Below, piece after piece: positions 1 through 9,303 of a stretch of 37,773 nucleotides of DNA. Location: the NCBI GenBank assembly GCA_937871825.1, contig CALMOK010000062.1, positions 1,984 through 39,756 on the forward strand, in the 5' to 3' direction. The translations under genes were made by a program, and so were the position numbers. Each line of letters opens with the position of its first letter. The first letter of the stretch is position 1. The stretch comes from an uncultured Alphaproteobacteria bacterium. GTDB taxonomy: Bacteria; Pseudomonadota; Alphaproteobacteria; Rhizobiales; Beijerinckiaceae. Under the pieces are notes generated by a model. That model worked only from the letters and a program-made list of their open reading frames with translations. It searched no databases and had not been told where the DNA came from.

Positions 1-561
<561 letters not shown>

Positions 562-629
562 TATCGCAAGGGCTTACCCGGACGGCGGATTCCACATCCG
601 AAGCCGCCGCCAGAACCATAGGACGGATC

Positions 630-1028
630 ATGGCCACCTTCACCCTGGAACTGGTCTCGCCCGAGCAACTGCTTTTCACCGGCGAGGTTGAATCCGTCGT
701 GGTTCCGGGAAGTGAGGGCGAGTTCACCGTCCTCAAGGACCACGCACCCATGATGTCGACCCTCAAGCCGGGTCTCGTGACGATCGTCGAAGCTTCGACG
801 CAGCGACGATTGTTCGTTCGCGGTGGCTTCGCCGACGTCAACCCGGCCGGATTGACCATCCTGGCCGAAACAGCTGTCCCGATCGAGGACCTTGATGCCG
901 CGCGTTTCGACGCGGAAATAAAGGCCGCCAACGACGATGTCGCGGGAGCCTCGACCGACGATGGGCGGCGTCTCGCCCAAACCAACCTCGATCAGCTTCG
1001 CAACCTGCGATCGGCGCTGTCGCTCTAA
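630..1028 (+). CDS. atpC: ATP synthase F1 subunit epsilon
   Basis: This is the 132-residue epsilon subunit of the central stalk of F1-ATPase, which connects gamma to the c-ring and in bacteria can inhibit ATP hydrolysis. The N-terminal beta-sandwich is clear: [20 protein letters not shown], then [19 protein letters not shown], a classic epsilon signature. The C-terminal helical part is short, as in other alphaproteobacteria. A good ribosome site (AGGACGG) stands just before the ATG. It is the last gene of the atp operon. Its stop codon is only two bases from the stop of the convergent rppH gene, so there is no room for a dedicated terminator between them. Confidence 0.97.
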   Translation: MATFTLELVSPEQLLFTGEVESVVVPGSEGEFTVLKDHAPMMSTLKPGLVTIVEASTQRRLFVRGGFADVNPAGLTILAETAVPIEDLDAARFDAEIKAANDDVAGASTDDGRRLAQTNLDQLRNLRSALSL

Positions 1029-1030
1029 GG

Positions 1031-1537
1031 TCAGGCGGTGGCAAATCGTCCGAACGCCTCGACAACGCGTTCGTAGGTGCCTCGCTTGTGGGGCATGACC
1101 TTGGCGGGCAGGCTCGAAAGCGGAAGCCACGCCCAGTCGATGAACTCGGGCCTGACACCGCCGACGGGATCGAGGACGTTGATGGCCGCTTCGTCACCCG
1201 TGAAGCGGAACGCGACCCACTTCTGGGTTTGTCCTCGATAAGCACAAAGGTGGTGCCATGGTCCCGCGTAGGGTGGGAAATCGTACGTACACCAGTCATC
1301 CGTTGCCGCCAGGAAGGTAGCGTCCGTGATACTGGTTTCTTCGGTCAATTCCCGCCGGGCTGCCGCCACGAGGTCTTCGCCAGGATCGATCCCCCCTTGT
1401 GGCATCTGCCATTCGTAGCCGTCTCGAACGGTTTCTGGCCCTGCTCCTCGGCTTCGGCCCGCGAAAACCAGACCAGCCGAATTGAAAAGGGCGATGCCGG
1501 CGTTCGGCCGATAGGGTAGGGTCGGTGTCTCGCCCAT
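1031..1537 (-). CDS. rppH: RNA pyrophosphohydrolase (Nudix hydrolase)
   Basis: This 168-residue Nudix hydrolase would remove pyrophosphate from the triphosphorylated 5' end of mRNAs and so start 5'-end-dependent decay. The start LPYRPNAGIALFNSAGLVFAG and the WQMPQGG stretch before the Nudix box are typical of RppH/IalA. The Nudix box runs from about residue 48 to 70 (GGIDPGE...RRELTEETSI), with the metal-binding glutamates present. Further on, the WVAFRF and INVLDP segments also fit RppH. It is the last gene of the minus-strand series, 33 bases after priA, and meets atpC tail to tail. Nearness to atpC is common in Rhizobiales. Another Nudix function is possible but less likely given the WQMPQGG context. 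Confidence 0.93.
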   Translation of the reverse strand: MGETPTLPYRPNAGIALFNSAGLVFAGRSRGAGPETVRDGYEWQMPQGGIDPGEDLVAAARRELTEETSITDATFLAATDDWCTYDFPPYAGPWHHLCAYRGQTQKWVAFRFTGDEAAINVLDPVGGVRPEFIDWAWLPLSSLPAKVMPHKRGTYERVVEAFGRFATA

Positions 1538-1570
1538 GGGATACTCCGTTGGCGTGAACCCAACGCCTCC

Positions 1571-3832
1571 TTACAGGAAGCTTTGCGGGTCGACGTCGAT
1601 GTTGACTGTGATATTGCCCCGCGCGGGTGTGACTCGCGTGAGCGTCGCCCGCAGGAAGCCCTGCAGGTCGATAGGGCGGCCCGCCTTGATCAGCAAGCGA
1701 AACCGGTAGCGGCCCCGTACCATGGCCAGCGGTGCTTCGGCGGGGCCGAGAACCAGCAACAGGTTGTCTTCGCCGCTTTTACGCAGAAATGCGACCTGCG
1801 CCAACGCGGCGCGCGCCACCGTGCGGGCATGCACCTCGGCGGCGTTCCGGTCCGTGCCGGACACGATGATGGCCGCGAGCCGCCCGAAAGGGGGAAGCTC
1901 GGCCGCCTGTCGGAGTTCGATTTCGGACGAATAGAACCGCTCGGCATCACCCGACAGGAGGGCGCCGATGACCGGGTGGGTCGGCTGGTAGGTTTGGATC
2001 AGCCCGTAACCCGGCGCATCGCCCCGCCCGGCGCGCCCGGTCACTTGTTGAAGGACCTGGAAGGTTCGCTCGCCCGCTCGCGGATCCCCGTTCGCCAAAC
2101 CCACGTCGGCGTCGATCACGCCCACCAGCGTCAGCTTTGGAAAATTATGCCCCTTGGCGACGAGCTGGGTGCCGATCACGATGTCCACCGCACCTTCGGT
2201 GATGGCGGCGAGTTCCGCGCGCAGCCGTGCGATGCCGCCGGGGAAGTCGGAGGAGAGCAATAGAGTCCGGGCGTCCGGAAACAGGCCCGCGACATTCTCG
2301 GCCAGCCGTTCGATGCCCGGCCCGCATGCCACGAGCGAGTCGGTCGACTGGCATTCCGGACATTGGACAGGCCTCGCTTCGGAATGTCCGCAGTGATGGC
2401 AAACCAGACTGCCACGAAAGCGATGTTCCACGAGCCAGGCCGAGCATTGGGGGCAGCGAAACCGATACCCGCAGGTTCGGCAGAGCGTCAGGGGCGCGTA
2501 GCCGCGCCTGTTGAGAAACAGGAGGCTTTGCTCGCCGCGCCCAAGCGTTTCCCGCATGGCGTCGAGCAGGGGCGGGGCGATCCACTGCCCCCGCGCGGGG
2601 GGCGTCGCCCGCAGGTCCACGGCCCGCAAGGCCGGCATGGTTCGACCGCCGAAACGGGCCGGCAATCGGAGGTGGGTGTAGCGGCCACGCTCGGCGTTGA
2701 CCCGCGTCTCGATGGACGGCGTCGCAGAGGCGAGGATGACGGCCGCGCCTTCGAGCCGCCCACGCACCACGGCCATGTCTCGCGCGTGATAGGCGACGCC
2801 GTCCTCCTGCTTGTAGGCGGACTCATGCTCCTCATCGACGATGATGAGGCCGAGGTTGTCGAAAGGGAGGAACAGGCTCGACCGGGCGCCGGCCATGACC
2901 CGGACTTCGCCACTCGCCACGGCCGACCAAAGTTTGACGCGCTTTCGGCCACCGACCTCCGAATGCCACTCCGCGGGAGGCACACCAAACCGCGCCTCGA
3001 AGCGGCCGAGGAATTGCGACGTCAGGGCAATTTCCGGCAGAAGGATAAGAACCTGGCGACCGGCCTTCAAGGTCGCCGCCACGGCCTCGAAATACACATC
3101 GGTCTTGCCGGCTCCTGTCACCCCTTCCAACAGGGTGACCGAGAAAGCGCCAGCGTCGACCACCTGCCGCAAGGCCCTTGCCGCATCCTCCTGCGCACGA
3201 TCCAGCCGTCGCGGCGCGAAGTCGGGATCGGGTTTGCCGACCAATGGTTCGGGCCGCAGGGGCTCGGCGAGGAGAACCCCTTCCGTTGCCAGCCCGTCGA
3301 TCACGCCCGGCCCGCAGCCGGCGGCCGCCGCGAGGGCCGACTTGCCCAAGGGCTCGTGATCGGCAAGGGCTTGCAGCACCCGGGTTCGCGCTGGCGTCGA
3401 TCGCGCCGGGGCGAGGCCGCTGCGCCTGAAGCCGAGTCGTATCACCTCCGTGCCCTCGTGTTCGGCCGCTCGCACCGCCATGCGCAGGACCATGCCGCGC
3501 GGCATCATGGTCCAGCGGGCGATCCAGTCGATCAGGTCACGCAGAGGCTTGCGGAGAGCGGTCACGGGTCGCCGCCCGAGGACGGATTTCAGGTTGGCGC
3601 CGCCGCCGGGCGTACGCTCGACGGACCAAACCACGCCAACGGTCTGACGCGTGCCGAGTGGAATATCGACGAGGTCCCCGGGGCCCACATCCAGCCCTGC
3701 CGGAACCCGGTAGGAGTAGGTCTGGTCGACCGCGACCGGCACCAGAACATCGACAATCGTGACCGCGTCTGGAGCGACATTGGCCGAGGCGGTGATGGGC
3801 TCGCGGTCATTGGTTGGTCCGGCGCTCGCCAT
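1571..3832 (-). CDS. priA: Primosomal protein N' (replication restart helicase PriA)
   Basis: This 753-residue DNA helicase recognises abandoned replication forks and reloads the replisome. In order it shows the N-terminal 3'-DNA-binding domain (VPVAVDQTYSYRVP), Walker A (EGVTGAGKT, near residue 240), the DEEH Walker B box near residue 335, and SATPSIET (motif III). A zinc-binding insertion follows, with paired cysteines (CRTCGYRFRCPQC and later CHHCG, CPEC). The late helicase motif IVIGTQLVAKGHNF and the TGRAGRG motif VI come next. A TTG three bases upstream of the chosen ATG is an equally possible start; a GGGAGGG stretch lies 13 bases before the ATG. It follows truB by 27 bases, which is not the usual partner. 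Confidence 0.96.
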   Translation of the reverse strand: MASAGPTNDREPITASANVAPDAVTIVDVLVPVAVDQTYSYRVPAGLDVGPGDLVDIPLGTRQTVGVVWSVERTPGGGANLKSVLGRRPVTALRKPLRDLIDWIARWTMMPRGMVLRMAVRAAEHEGTEVIRLGFRRSGLAPARSTPARTRVLQALADHEPLGKSALAAAAGCGPGVIDGLATEGVLLAEPLRPEPLVGKPDPDFAPRRLDRAQEDAARALRQVVDAGAFSVTLLEGVTGAGKTDVYFEAVAATLKAGRQVLILLPEIALTSQFLGRFEARFGVPPAEWHSEVGGRKRVKLWSAVASGEVRVMAGARSSLFLPFDNLGLIIVDEEHESAYKQEDGVAYHARDMAVVRGRLEGAAVILASATPSIETRVNAERGRYTHLRLPARFGGRTMPALRAVDLRATPPARGQWIAPPLLDAMRETLGRGEQSLLFLNRRGYAPLTLCRTCGYRFRCPQCSAWLVEHRFRGSLVCHHCGHSEARPVQCPECQSTDSLVACGPGIERLAENVAGLFPDARTLLLSSDFPGGIARLRAELAAITEGAVDIVIGTQLVAKGHNFPKLTLVGVIDADVGLANGDPRAGERTFQVLQQVTGRAGRGDAPGYGLIQTYQPTHPVIGALLSGDAERFYSSEIELRQAAELPPFGRLAAIIVSGTDRNAAEVHARTVARAALAQVAFLRKSGEDNLLLVLGPAEAPLAMVRGRYRFRLLIKAGRPIDLQGFLRATLTRVTPARGNITVNIDVDPQSFL

Positions 3833-3859
3833 CAAGGGGGTGCAGCCCTCCCGGTCGAT

Positions 3860-4819
3860 TCAGAAGCGCAGGTTGAAGACGCGATGAGGAACAAGAGCCC
3901 CCTGCTCGATAGGTCCGAACGCCACCACCACGCCGCCGCAACTGGCGTAGGCCATGCCACCTGCCGGAGCGTTTCGTCCCAGCAACACGAGGCTCTGGCC
4001 GCGTCGAAGATGGGCCGCGGCATCGCGCGTGACAACGACGTGGGGAACCTCGCCCAACCCCGCCTCGACCGGCAGAAGATGATCGAAGGGTGCGGCATCG
4101 TCGGCCTCCAGTGCCGCGAGCGGGACCGAATGGCTTTCCGACAAGGGGCCGACCCGCGTGCGGCGCAGGGCGGTCACATGGCCAAAACAGCCGAGAGCCT
4201 CGCCGAGGTCGCGCGCGATCGCCCGCACATAGGTGCCCTTGCCGCATTTGGCTTCGAACACCGCCTCGTCTCCGTTGAACGAGACGAGATCGAGCGCGTG
4301 AACGGTGATCGGGCGCGCTGCGAGTTCGACGATCTCCCCCTCACGGGCGCGATCGTAGGCGCGTTCGCCGTTGACCTTGATGGCGGAAAAAGCGGGGGGG
4401 CGCTGCATCAGCACGCCGGTGAACTGAGGCAGCAGGTCCTCGATCGCCTCGCGGGTGGGTCGTCGGTCCGATGAGGCGACGACGCGGCCTTCCGTGTCGT
4501 CGGTGTCGGTCTGCGAGCCCCATTGGACGCGGAACCGATAGGCCTTCTCGCCGTCCTGGACGAACGGCACAGTCTTGGTGGCTTCCCCGAAGGCGATCGG
4601 AAGCAGTCCGGACGCCAGCGGGTCGAGGGTGCCGGCGTGACCCGCCTTTTTGGCATTGAAGATGCGCTTCATGCAGCTGACGGCATGGGTCGACGTCATG
4701 CCAACGGGCTTGTCGAGCACCAGCCATCCGTTCACCTCGCCCCGCTTTGACCGGAACTGGGTTCTTGGCGCAACATCATCCGTCGGTACCGGTGCGGTCT
4801 CGTGTTCGTTGGCTGTCAT
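3860..4819 (-). CDS. truB: tRNA pseudouridine(55) synthase TruB
   Basis: This 319-residue enzyme converts uridine 55 in the T-loop of tRNAs to pseudouridine and also acts as a tRNA folding chaperone. The core begins NGWLVLDKPVGMTSTHAV; the catalytic aspartate lies in AGHAGTLDPLASG. The segments RVQWGSQTDTDD, RPPAFSAIKVNGERAYDRAR and CGKGTYVRAIARDLGEALG are all family hallmarks. The first 30 residues before NGWL are a poorly conserved extension. It lies 88 bases after rbfA, in the usual rbfA-truB order, but the next gene is priA rather than rpsO-pnp. No strong Shine-Dalgarno sequence precedes the ATG. Confidence 0.96.
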   Translation of the reverse strand: MTANEHETAPVPTDDVAPRTQFRSKRGEVNGWLVLDKPVGMTSTHAVSCMKRIFNAKKAGHAGTLDPLASGLLPIAFGEATKTVPFVQDGEKAYRFRVQWGSQTDTDDTEGRVVASSDRRPTREAIEDLLPQFTGVLMQRPPAFSAIKVNGERAYDRAREGEIVELAARPITVHALDLVSFNGDEAVFEAKCGKGTYVRAIARDLGEALGCFGHVTALRRTRVGPLSESHSVPLAALEADDAAPFDHLLPVEAGLGEVPHVVVTRDAAAHLRRGQSLVLLGRNAPAGGMAYASCGGVVVAFGPIEQGALVPHRVFNLRF

Positions 4820-4851
4820 GCGATGGGTCGAGTCACTTTAAAGGGATACCG

Positions 4852-4869
4852 ATCCGCGCTGTCGCGGAT
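4852..4869 (-). other. 7-bp inverted repeat in the rbfA-truB gap
   Basis: ATCCGCG and CGCGGAT flank a four-base loop, giving a perfect seven-pair stem in the 88-base gap between rbfA and truB. No T-run follows on the minus strand, so it does not look like a simple intrinsic terminator. A role in mRNA processing or stability is only a possibility. Confidence 0.3.
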
Positions 4870-4907
4870 GGCCGGATGCGGCGTCACTCTCACGCGTTCG
4901 GCCCGGA

Positions 4908-5312
4908 CTACTCGTCGTCGTCGAGCACCGCGAGGTCGCGCTGGACTGCGGGCGAGGACAGGAGGGCGTCGATCCGCGACGATTTCTCGAAGCTTTCGTC
5001 GGCCAGGAAGCGGATGTCGGGCGCGAAGCGCAGGTTGACCTTGTGGGCCAGTTCCGTCCGGATGATCTTGCGCTGCTTATCCAAGGCCGCCAAGACCGGG
5101 GCCATGTCCTTGCCGCCCAGCGGCATGACGAAAACCGTGGCCAGCTTCAAATCCGGCGACATCCGGACTTCCGGCACCGTGATGACATGCCCGTCCAACA
5201 CCGGATCGTTGGCGACGCCGCGCGACAGGATGTCCGCCACCACATGGCGGACGACCTCGCCGACCCGAAGCATGCGCTGCGACGGCCCGGACGCGGATTG
5301 ATGCTTGGCCAT
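4908..5312 (-). CDS. rbfA: 30S ribosome-binding factor A
   Basis: This 134-residue KH-type RNA-binding protein assists late maturation of the 30S subunit and 16S rRNA 5'-end processing. The sequence follows the family pattern: [20 protein letters not shown], then the [20 protein letters not shown] strand-helix region and the [20 protein letters not shown] signature near the end. It ends in an acidic tail (LDDDE). A ribosome site, AAAGGCGG, precedes the ATG. It lies between infB and truB, the standard order, with a 117-base gap from infB containing a nine-pair inverted repeat. Confidence 0.95.
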   Translation of the reverse strand: MAKHQSASGPSQRMLRVGEVVRHVVADILSRGVANDPVLDGHVITVPEVRMSPDLKLATVFVMPLGGKDMAPVLAALDKQRKIIRTELAHKVNLRFAPDIRFLADESFEKSSRIDALLSSPAVQRDLAVLDDDE

Positions 5313-5375
5313 GATCCGCCTTTCGATGTTCGACGAGGATGGGGTTTTCGCGTCGTTCCATGACCGGAACGGATC

Positions 5376-5403
5376 GGGGCCGCACCTTTGCGGATGCGGC
5401 CCC
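5376..5403 (-). other. 9-bp perfect inverted repeat between infB and rbfA
   Basis: GGGGCCGCA (5376-5384) and TGCGGCCCC (5395-5403) form a perfect nine-pair, very GC-rich stem with a ten-base loop, starting 26 bases after the infB stop codon on the minus strand. No T-run follows. It could be a pause, a processing site or a factor-dependent terminator that lowers rbfA-truB-priA expression relative to infB; the sequence alone cannot decide. Confidence 0.4.
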
Positions 5404-5429
5404 GGGTGGCCTGACCTGTTCGAGCCTGA

Positions 5430-8400
5430 TCAGAGGTAACGCTTCTCGGAATGCACGAGGTAGCACTCGATCACGTCGTTCGGGCGCATGTCCTGGTAAT
5501 GCTCGAACGCCATGCCGCATTCCTGTCCGGCGACCACGTCCTTCACTTCATCCTTGAAGCGCTTGAGCGTCGAAAGCTTGCCCTCGTGAACCACGACGTT
5601 GTCGCGGATCAGGCGGACGTGGGCGCCGCGTTGCACGGTGCCGTCCGTCACGCGGCAACCAGCGACCTTGCCGACCTTCGAGATGTTGAACACTTCCAGG
5701 ATGGTCGCGTTGCCCAGCATTTCTTCCCGCAACGTCGGCGGCAACATGCCGGACATGGCGGCCTTCACGTCATCCACGAGATTGTAGATGATGTTGTAGT
5801 AGCGAACCTCGATGCCGACCTGCTCGGCCAAGCTGCGGGCTTCCTTGTGGGCTCGGACGTTGAAGCCCAGCACCACGGCGTGGGACGCTTCTGCCAGCGT
5901 GATGTCGGACTCGGTGATCCCGCCGACGCCGGCGTGAACCACGCGGGCGGCGACCTCCTCGGTTCCGAGCTTGTCCAGCGTGGCCATGATCGCCTCGACC
6001 GATCCCTGGACGTCGCCCTTGATGACGAGCGGGAATTCTTTGCGGCCAGCCGTCCTCAACTGGCTCATCATATCGGCGAGAGAGCCCCGCACCGATCCGC
6101 CGCGTGCCGCCAGCTTCTCGCGCTTCTGTCGCTCGCGGTATTCCGTGATCTCGCGGGCCCGCGCCTCAGATTCGACCACCGCCACGCGATCGCCAGCGTC
6201 AGGGGCGCCCGAAAAGCCCAGCACCTCGACGGGCAGGGACGGACCCGCCTCGCCGACCGTTTCGCCTTTGTCGTCGATCAGCGCGCGAACGCGCCCGGAT
6301 TGCGAGCCCGCCACGATAAGATCGCCAACCTTCAGGGTGCCGCGCTGCACCAGCACGGTGGCGACGGGGCCTCGACCCCGGTCGAGGCGCGCCTCGATCA
6401 CGGTCCCCTCGCCGGCCCGGTCGGCATTCGCCTTGAGGTCGAGCAGTTCGGCCTGCAACTCGATGCCTTCGAGCAGCTTGTCGAGATTGGTCTTCTTGGT
6501 CGCCGACACCTCGACCTCGAGCGTGTCGCCGCCCATGGTTTCGGTCTGCACGTCGTACTGCAGCAGTTCGGCGCGCACCCGCTCGGGCTTGGCGTCGCTC
6601 TTATCGATCTTGTTGATGGCGACGATGATCGGCACACCCGCAGCCCGCGCGTGGGAGATGGCCTCCGCGGTTTGCGGCATCACGCCATCGTCGGCCGCCA
6701 CAACCAGCACGACGATGTCGGTCACCTTCGCGCCGCGCGCCCGCATAGCCGTAAAGGCCGCGTGGCCCGGCGTATCGATGAAGGTGATCGGCTTGCCGCC
6801 GGGCGCCATGACCTGATAGGCGCCGATATGCTGGGTGATGCCGCCCGCCTCGCCCGACACGACGTTCTCGTGACGGATCGCGTCGAGCAGCGAGGTCTTG
6901 CCATGGTCGACGTGACCCATGATGGTAACCACCGGGGGGCGCGACACCAGATGGGCATCTTCGTCCGGCGTGTCGAACAGACCTTCCTCGACGTCCGACT
7001 CGGCGACGCGGCGCACCGTGTGCCCCATGTCCTCGGCCAGCAATTGGGCGGTATCGGCATCGATCACGTCCGTGATCTTCACCATCTCGCCCTGTTTCAT
7101 GAGCAGGCGAATGACGTCGACCCCGCGTTCCGACATGCGGTTGGCGAGTTCCTGAATGGTGATCGTCTCAGGCAGCACGATTTCGCGGGACAATTTCTCC
7201 TTCGGCTCGTTGCCGAACCCCTTCAGGCGTTGGGTGCGGCGGCGGAAAGCCGCGACGGACCGCGACCGCTCCTCTTCCTCCGAGGTTGCGCTGGTCACCG
7301 TCAAGCGGCCCCGGTTGCGCGGGTCCGCGCCGCGCGTCGGCTTGGGCGGCAGAACCACCTTCGTGGGCATGGCGGGGCGAAGCAGGCGGCGCGCGCCGTC
7401 CTCCTCGCCCGGCTTGGCCGCCGTAGCTCCGGCAACCCCGAGCGGCCGGCGCACACCGGCCGCATCCGTGCCGACGTTGCGGCGACGGGCTTCTTCCTCA
7501 GCCTTGCGCTTCGCTTCCGTTTCAACGACGCGACGCGCATCTTCCTCGCGCTTGCGCGCTTCGGCGGCTTCCCGCTCAGCCTTTTCGATGACGTCCCGTT
7601 CGGCCCGGAGGATCGCATCGGCTTCGGCCCGACGACGATCTTCCTCCTCGCGCGATTTCGCGCCGATCAGCGCGCGCGCCCGGGCCTCACGCTCTTCCTC
7701 GGTCAACGTCCGCAGGACGACACCGGTTTGAGGACGGCCTGGCGCGGCCGGCTTGACAACCGGGGCGACCGGACGCGGTCCGGCTGAAGCCGGGCGAGCA
7801 GTCGGCGCAGTGGCCCCTGCCGCGGGACGACCCTGGAGGGACGATGGCCGGGTGGTCGTCGAGAACGAACGGCTTGGTTGCGACGTTACGGTTGGACGGA
7901 CAACGCCGGTTTGAGTGGTGGCGGACCTCGCTTCGGCGGGCGCGGGCGGCGCTGGCTCAGGCACGCTCGCGGCGACGACCGGCGCGGCTGGTGGCATCTC
8001 GGCGGCGACGGGCTCGGCTTGCAGGGGAGCGACCTGCGGTTGAACCGCGACCGGCTCCGGCACTGCCGCCGGGGTAGCGGGGGCCTCCCGCTCGGCCTGC
8101 TCGCGTGTGGCTGCTTCCTCGCGGGCCTTCTGGACGCGGACATCGCGAGCCAGCGCGTCACGGGCCTGCGCTTCACGCAAGGCTTCGCGGACCTGGGCTT
8201 CCCGTGCGGTCGGTTCGCGAGCGGGGGCAGGCGAAGCCACCGTCGCCTGACGGGGCGCGACCGTGTCGCGGGCCGGGGCGGGCGCGACTACCGGCGACGC
8301 TTCGCGCGGGGCCACTTCGCCAGGACCCAAAACGCGGCGCTTCACTTTTTCGACCACGACCTGCTTGGTTCGGCCGTGAGAAAAGCTTTGACGAACAGTT

Positions 8401-8486
8401 CCCTGCTCGGCCGGGCGCTTCAGCGACAACGTTTTTGTCGGAGCGACGGTCAAAGTCTTTTCACCACCGTTATTCGGTTCACTCAT
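5430..8486 (-). CDS. infB: Translation initiation factor IF-2
   Basis: This 1018-residue GTPase brings initiator tRNA to the 30S subunit and promotes subunit joining. The N-terminus carries the IF2-associated motif (TLSLKR, then [11 protein letters not shown]). A long low-complexity region to about residue 400 is rich in Ala, Pro, Arg and Glu, including a charged coiled-coil-like stretch ([24 protein letters not shown]). The G domain follows: [16 protein letters not shown] near residue 525, DTPGHAAF near 570 and NKIDK near 622. Domains III and IV close the protein. The N-terminal extension is long, as usual in Rhizobiales. It lies 102 bases after ylxR; no strong Shine-Dalgarno is visible before the ATG. 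Confidence 0.97.
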   Translation of the reverse strand: MSEPNNGGEKTLTVAPTKTLSLKRPAEQGTVRQSFSHGRTKQVVVEKVKRRVLGPGEVAPREASPVVAPAPARDTVAPRQATVASPAPAREPTAREAQVREALREAQARDALARDVRVQKAREEAATREQAEREAPATPAAVPEPVAVQPQVAPLQAEPVAAEMPPAAPVVAASVPEPAPPAPAEARSATTQTGVVRPTVTSQPSRSFSTTTRPSSLQGRPAAGATAPTARPASAGPRPVAPVVKPAAPGRPQTGVVLRTLTEEEREARARALIGAKSREEEDRRRAEADAILRAERDVIEKAEREAAEARKREEDARRVVETEAKRKAEEEARRRNVGTDAAGVRRPLGVAGATAAKPGEEDGARRLLRPAMPTKVVLPPKPTRGADPRNRGRLTVTSATSEEEERSRSVAAFRRRTQRLKGFGNEPKEKLSREIVLPETITIQELANRMSERGVDVIRLLMKQGEMVKITDVIDADTAQLLAEDMGHTVRRVAESDVEEGLFDTPDEDAHLVSRPPVVTIMGHVDHGKTSLLDAIRHENVVSGEAGGITQHIGAYQVMAPGGKPITFIDTPGHAAFTAMRARGAKVTDIVVLVVAADDGVMPQTAEAISHARAAGVPIIVAINKIDKSDAKPERVRAELLQYDVQTETMGGDTLEVEVSATKKTNLDKLLEGIELQAELLDLKANADRAGEGTVIEARLDRGRGPVATVLVQRGTLKVGDLIVAGSQSGRVRALIDDKGETVGEAGPSLPVEVLGFSGAPDAGDRVAVVESEARAREITEYRERQKREKLAARGGSVRGSLADMMSQLRTAGRKEFPLVIKGDVQGSVEAIMATLDKLGTEEVAARVVHAGVGGITESDITLAEASHAVVLGFNVRAHKEARSLAEQVGIEVRYYNIIYNLVDDVKAAMSGMLPPTLREEMLGNATILEVFNISKVGKVAGCRVTDGTVQRGAHVRLIRDNVVVHEGKLSTLKRFKDEVKDVVAGQECGMAFEHYQDMRPNDVIECYLVHSEKRYL

Positions 8487-8588
8487 CAGCTAATTGTCCC
8501 AAGGGCCATGGTGCCCATGCCTGAAATCGAACATGCGGGCACCAGGGGGTGCCGCACTTGAACTCTTGCGGATGATCTCCGCCGCGGT

Positions 8589-9293
8589 CTAAGTCTCGTT
8601 GAGAGCCGCATCACCGGAAGTCGCGGGATCCGCAGCTTCGATGGGCCGTTCTGGGCTTACACCGCGAAAATGGCCGAGCCGAGCCGCGCGCTCGAGAAAT
8701 GCCTCGCTCACACCGCCCTCTAGTAGACCGACATGTATCACATTTGAGCGTCCCAATGCCAAATCCAATTGGCTGGACACAAAAAATTGTACACGGGCCA
8801 TTTCGTCCCGGCCGTCCGGCCATGTTCGGCGCGCGACGGCTTCGGTTTTCCTGATCCCGTCGGCTCGGCCGTCAGCGGCGTGGATCAGCCCCACCAGGGT
8901 GCGTCGCTCGATCGCGGCCTCGACCTTGGCGGCACCGGCGACGATCTGGCCCGCCTTGTTGGCGAGGGCGAGCGACTGCAGGGCGTCCCGTTCCAGGAGG
9001 GCATCGACCTGGCCGACGAGGTCCGGGGCGACACCGACATCCCGCTTGAACGCTCGGGCGAAGGCCTTCCGCTTGATCGCCTGCTCAAGGACGGCCTTTG
9101 CCGCCGTGACCCAGGCGCCCCGTCCAGGCAGACGGTTGCGGATATCCGGCACCACCGCTCCATCCGGTCCCACAACGAAGCGAATCAGCGCCGCGGGGGA
9201 ACCTTTCTGCCGCGTGACGACGCAGGTCCGCTCCGGACCTTTCTCGTCCTCGGCGATATCCGTCTCGTCATCCAAGCCGCGCTCGTCGTCCAA
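8589..9293 (-). CDS. ylxR: RNA-binding YlxR-domain protein (nusA-infB operon protein)
   Basis: This 234-residue protein joins an N-terminal YlxR (DUF448) domain, about residues 20-90 with RTCVVTRQKGSPAALIRF and the LPGRGAWV signature, to an L7Ae-like segment at about 100-165 (LALANKAGQIVAGAAKVE). The C-terminal tail of about 65 residues is not recognised. Proteins of this type are encoded between nusA and infB in most alphaproteobacteria; their exact role is not settled, but RNA binding in transcription or ribosome assembly is likely. There is no in-frame ATG near the domain. The start chosen is a TTG at 9293, preceded by GAGG that overlaps the nusA stop codon. A second possible TTG lies six codons later, inside an 18-base tandem duplication. 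Confidence 0.88.
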   Translation of the reverse strand: MDDERGLDDETDIAEDEKGPERTCVVTRQKGSPAALIRFVVGPDGAVVPDIRNRLPGRGAWVTAAKAVLEQAIKRKAFARAFKRDVGVAPDLVGQVDALLERDALQSLALANKAGQIVAGAAKVEAAIERRTLVGLIHAADGRADGIRKTEAVARRTWPDGRDEMARVQFFVSSQLDLALGRSNVIHVGLLEGGVSEAFLERAARLGHFRGVSPERPIEAADPATSGDAALNET

Positions 9294-9299
9294 GCCGCG
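9264..9299 (-). repeat. 18-bp tandem duplication across the ylxR start codon
   Basis: Two adjacent 18-base units, 9264-9281 and 9282-9299, differ at one base. On the minus strand each reads CGCGGCTTGGAYGACGAG and contains a possible TTG start. In the protein this gives RGLDDE twice in a row. The duplication sits directly after the nusA stop codon and so offers two alternative TTG initiation codons for ylxR. Confidence 0.85.
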
Positions 9300-9303
9300 A
9301 TCC

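Noticed and set aside
2363-4474. Long plus-strand open frame of about 700 codons opposite priA and truB
   Set aside because: It is an antisense shadow produced by GC-rich codon use. Its translation is low-complexity, rich in Arg, Gly, Pro and His, without any family motif, while the minus strand encodes clear PriA and TruB.
5451-7787. Long plus-strand open frame of about 780 codons opposite infB
   Set aside because: Same reason: the minus strand carries a complete IF-2 with all G motifs, and the plus-strand translation shows no recognisable domain or ribosome site.
8530-8556. GGCACC/GGTGCC inverted repeat between ylxR and infB
   Set aside because: Only six pairs in a very GC-rich gap and no T-run; such repeats are frequent by chance here.
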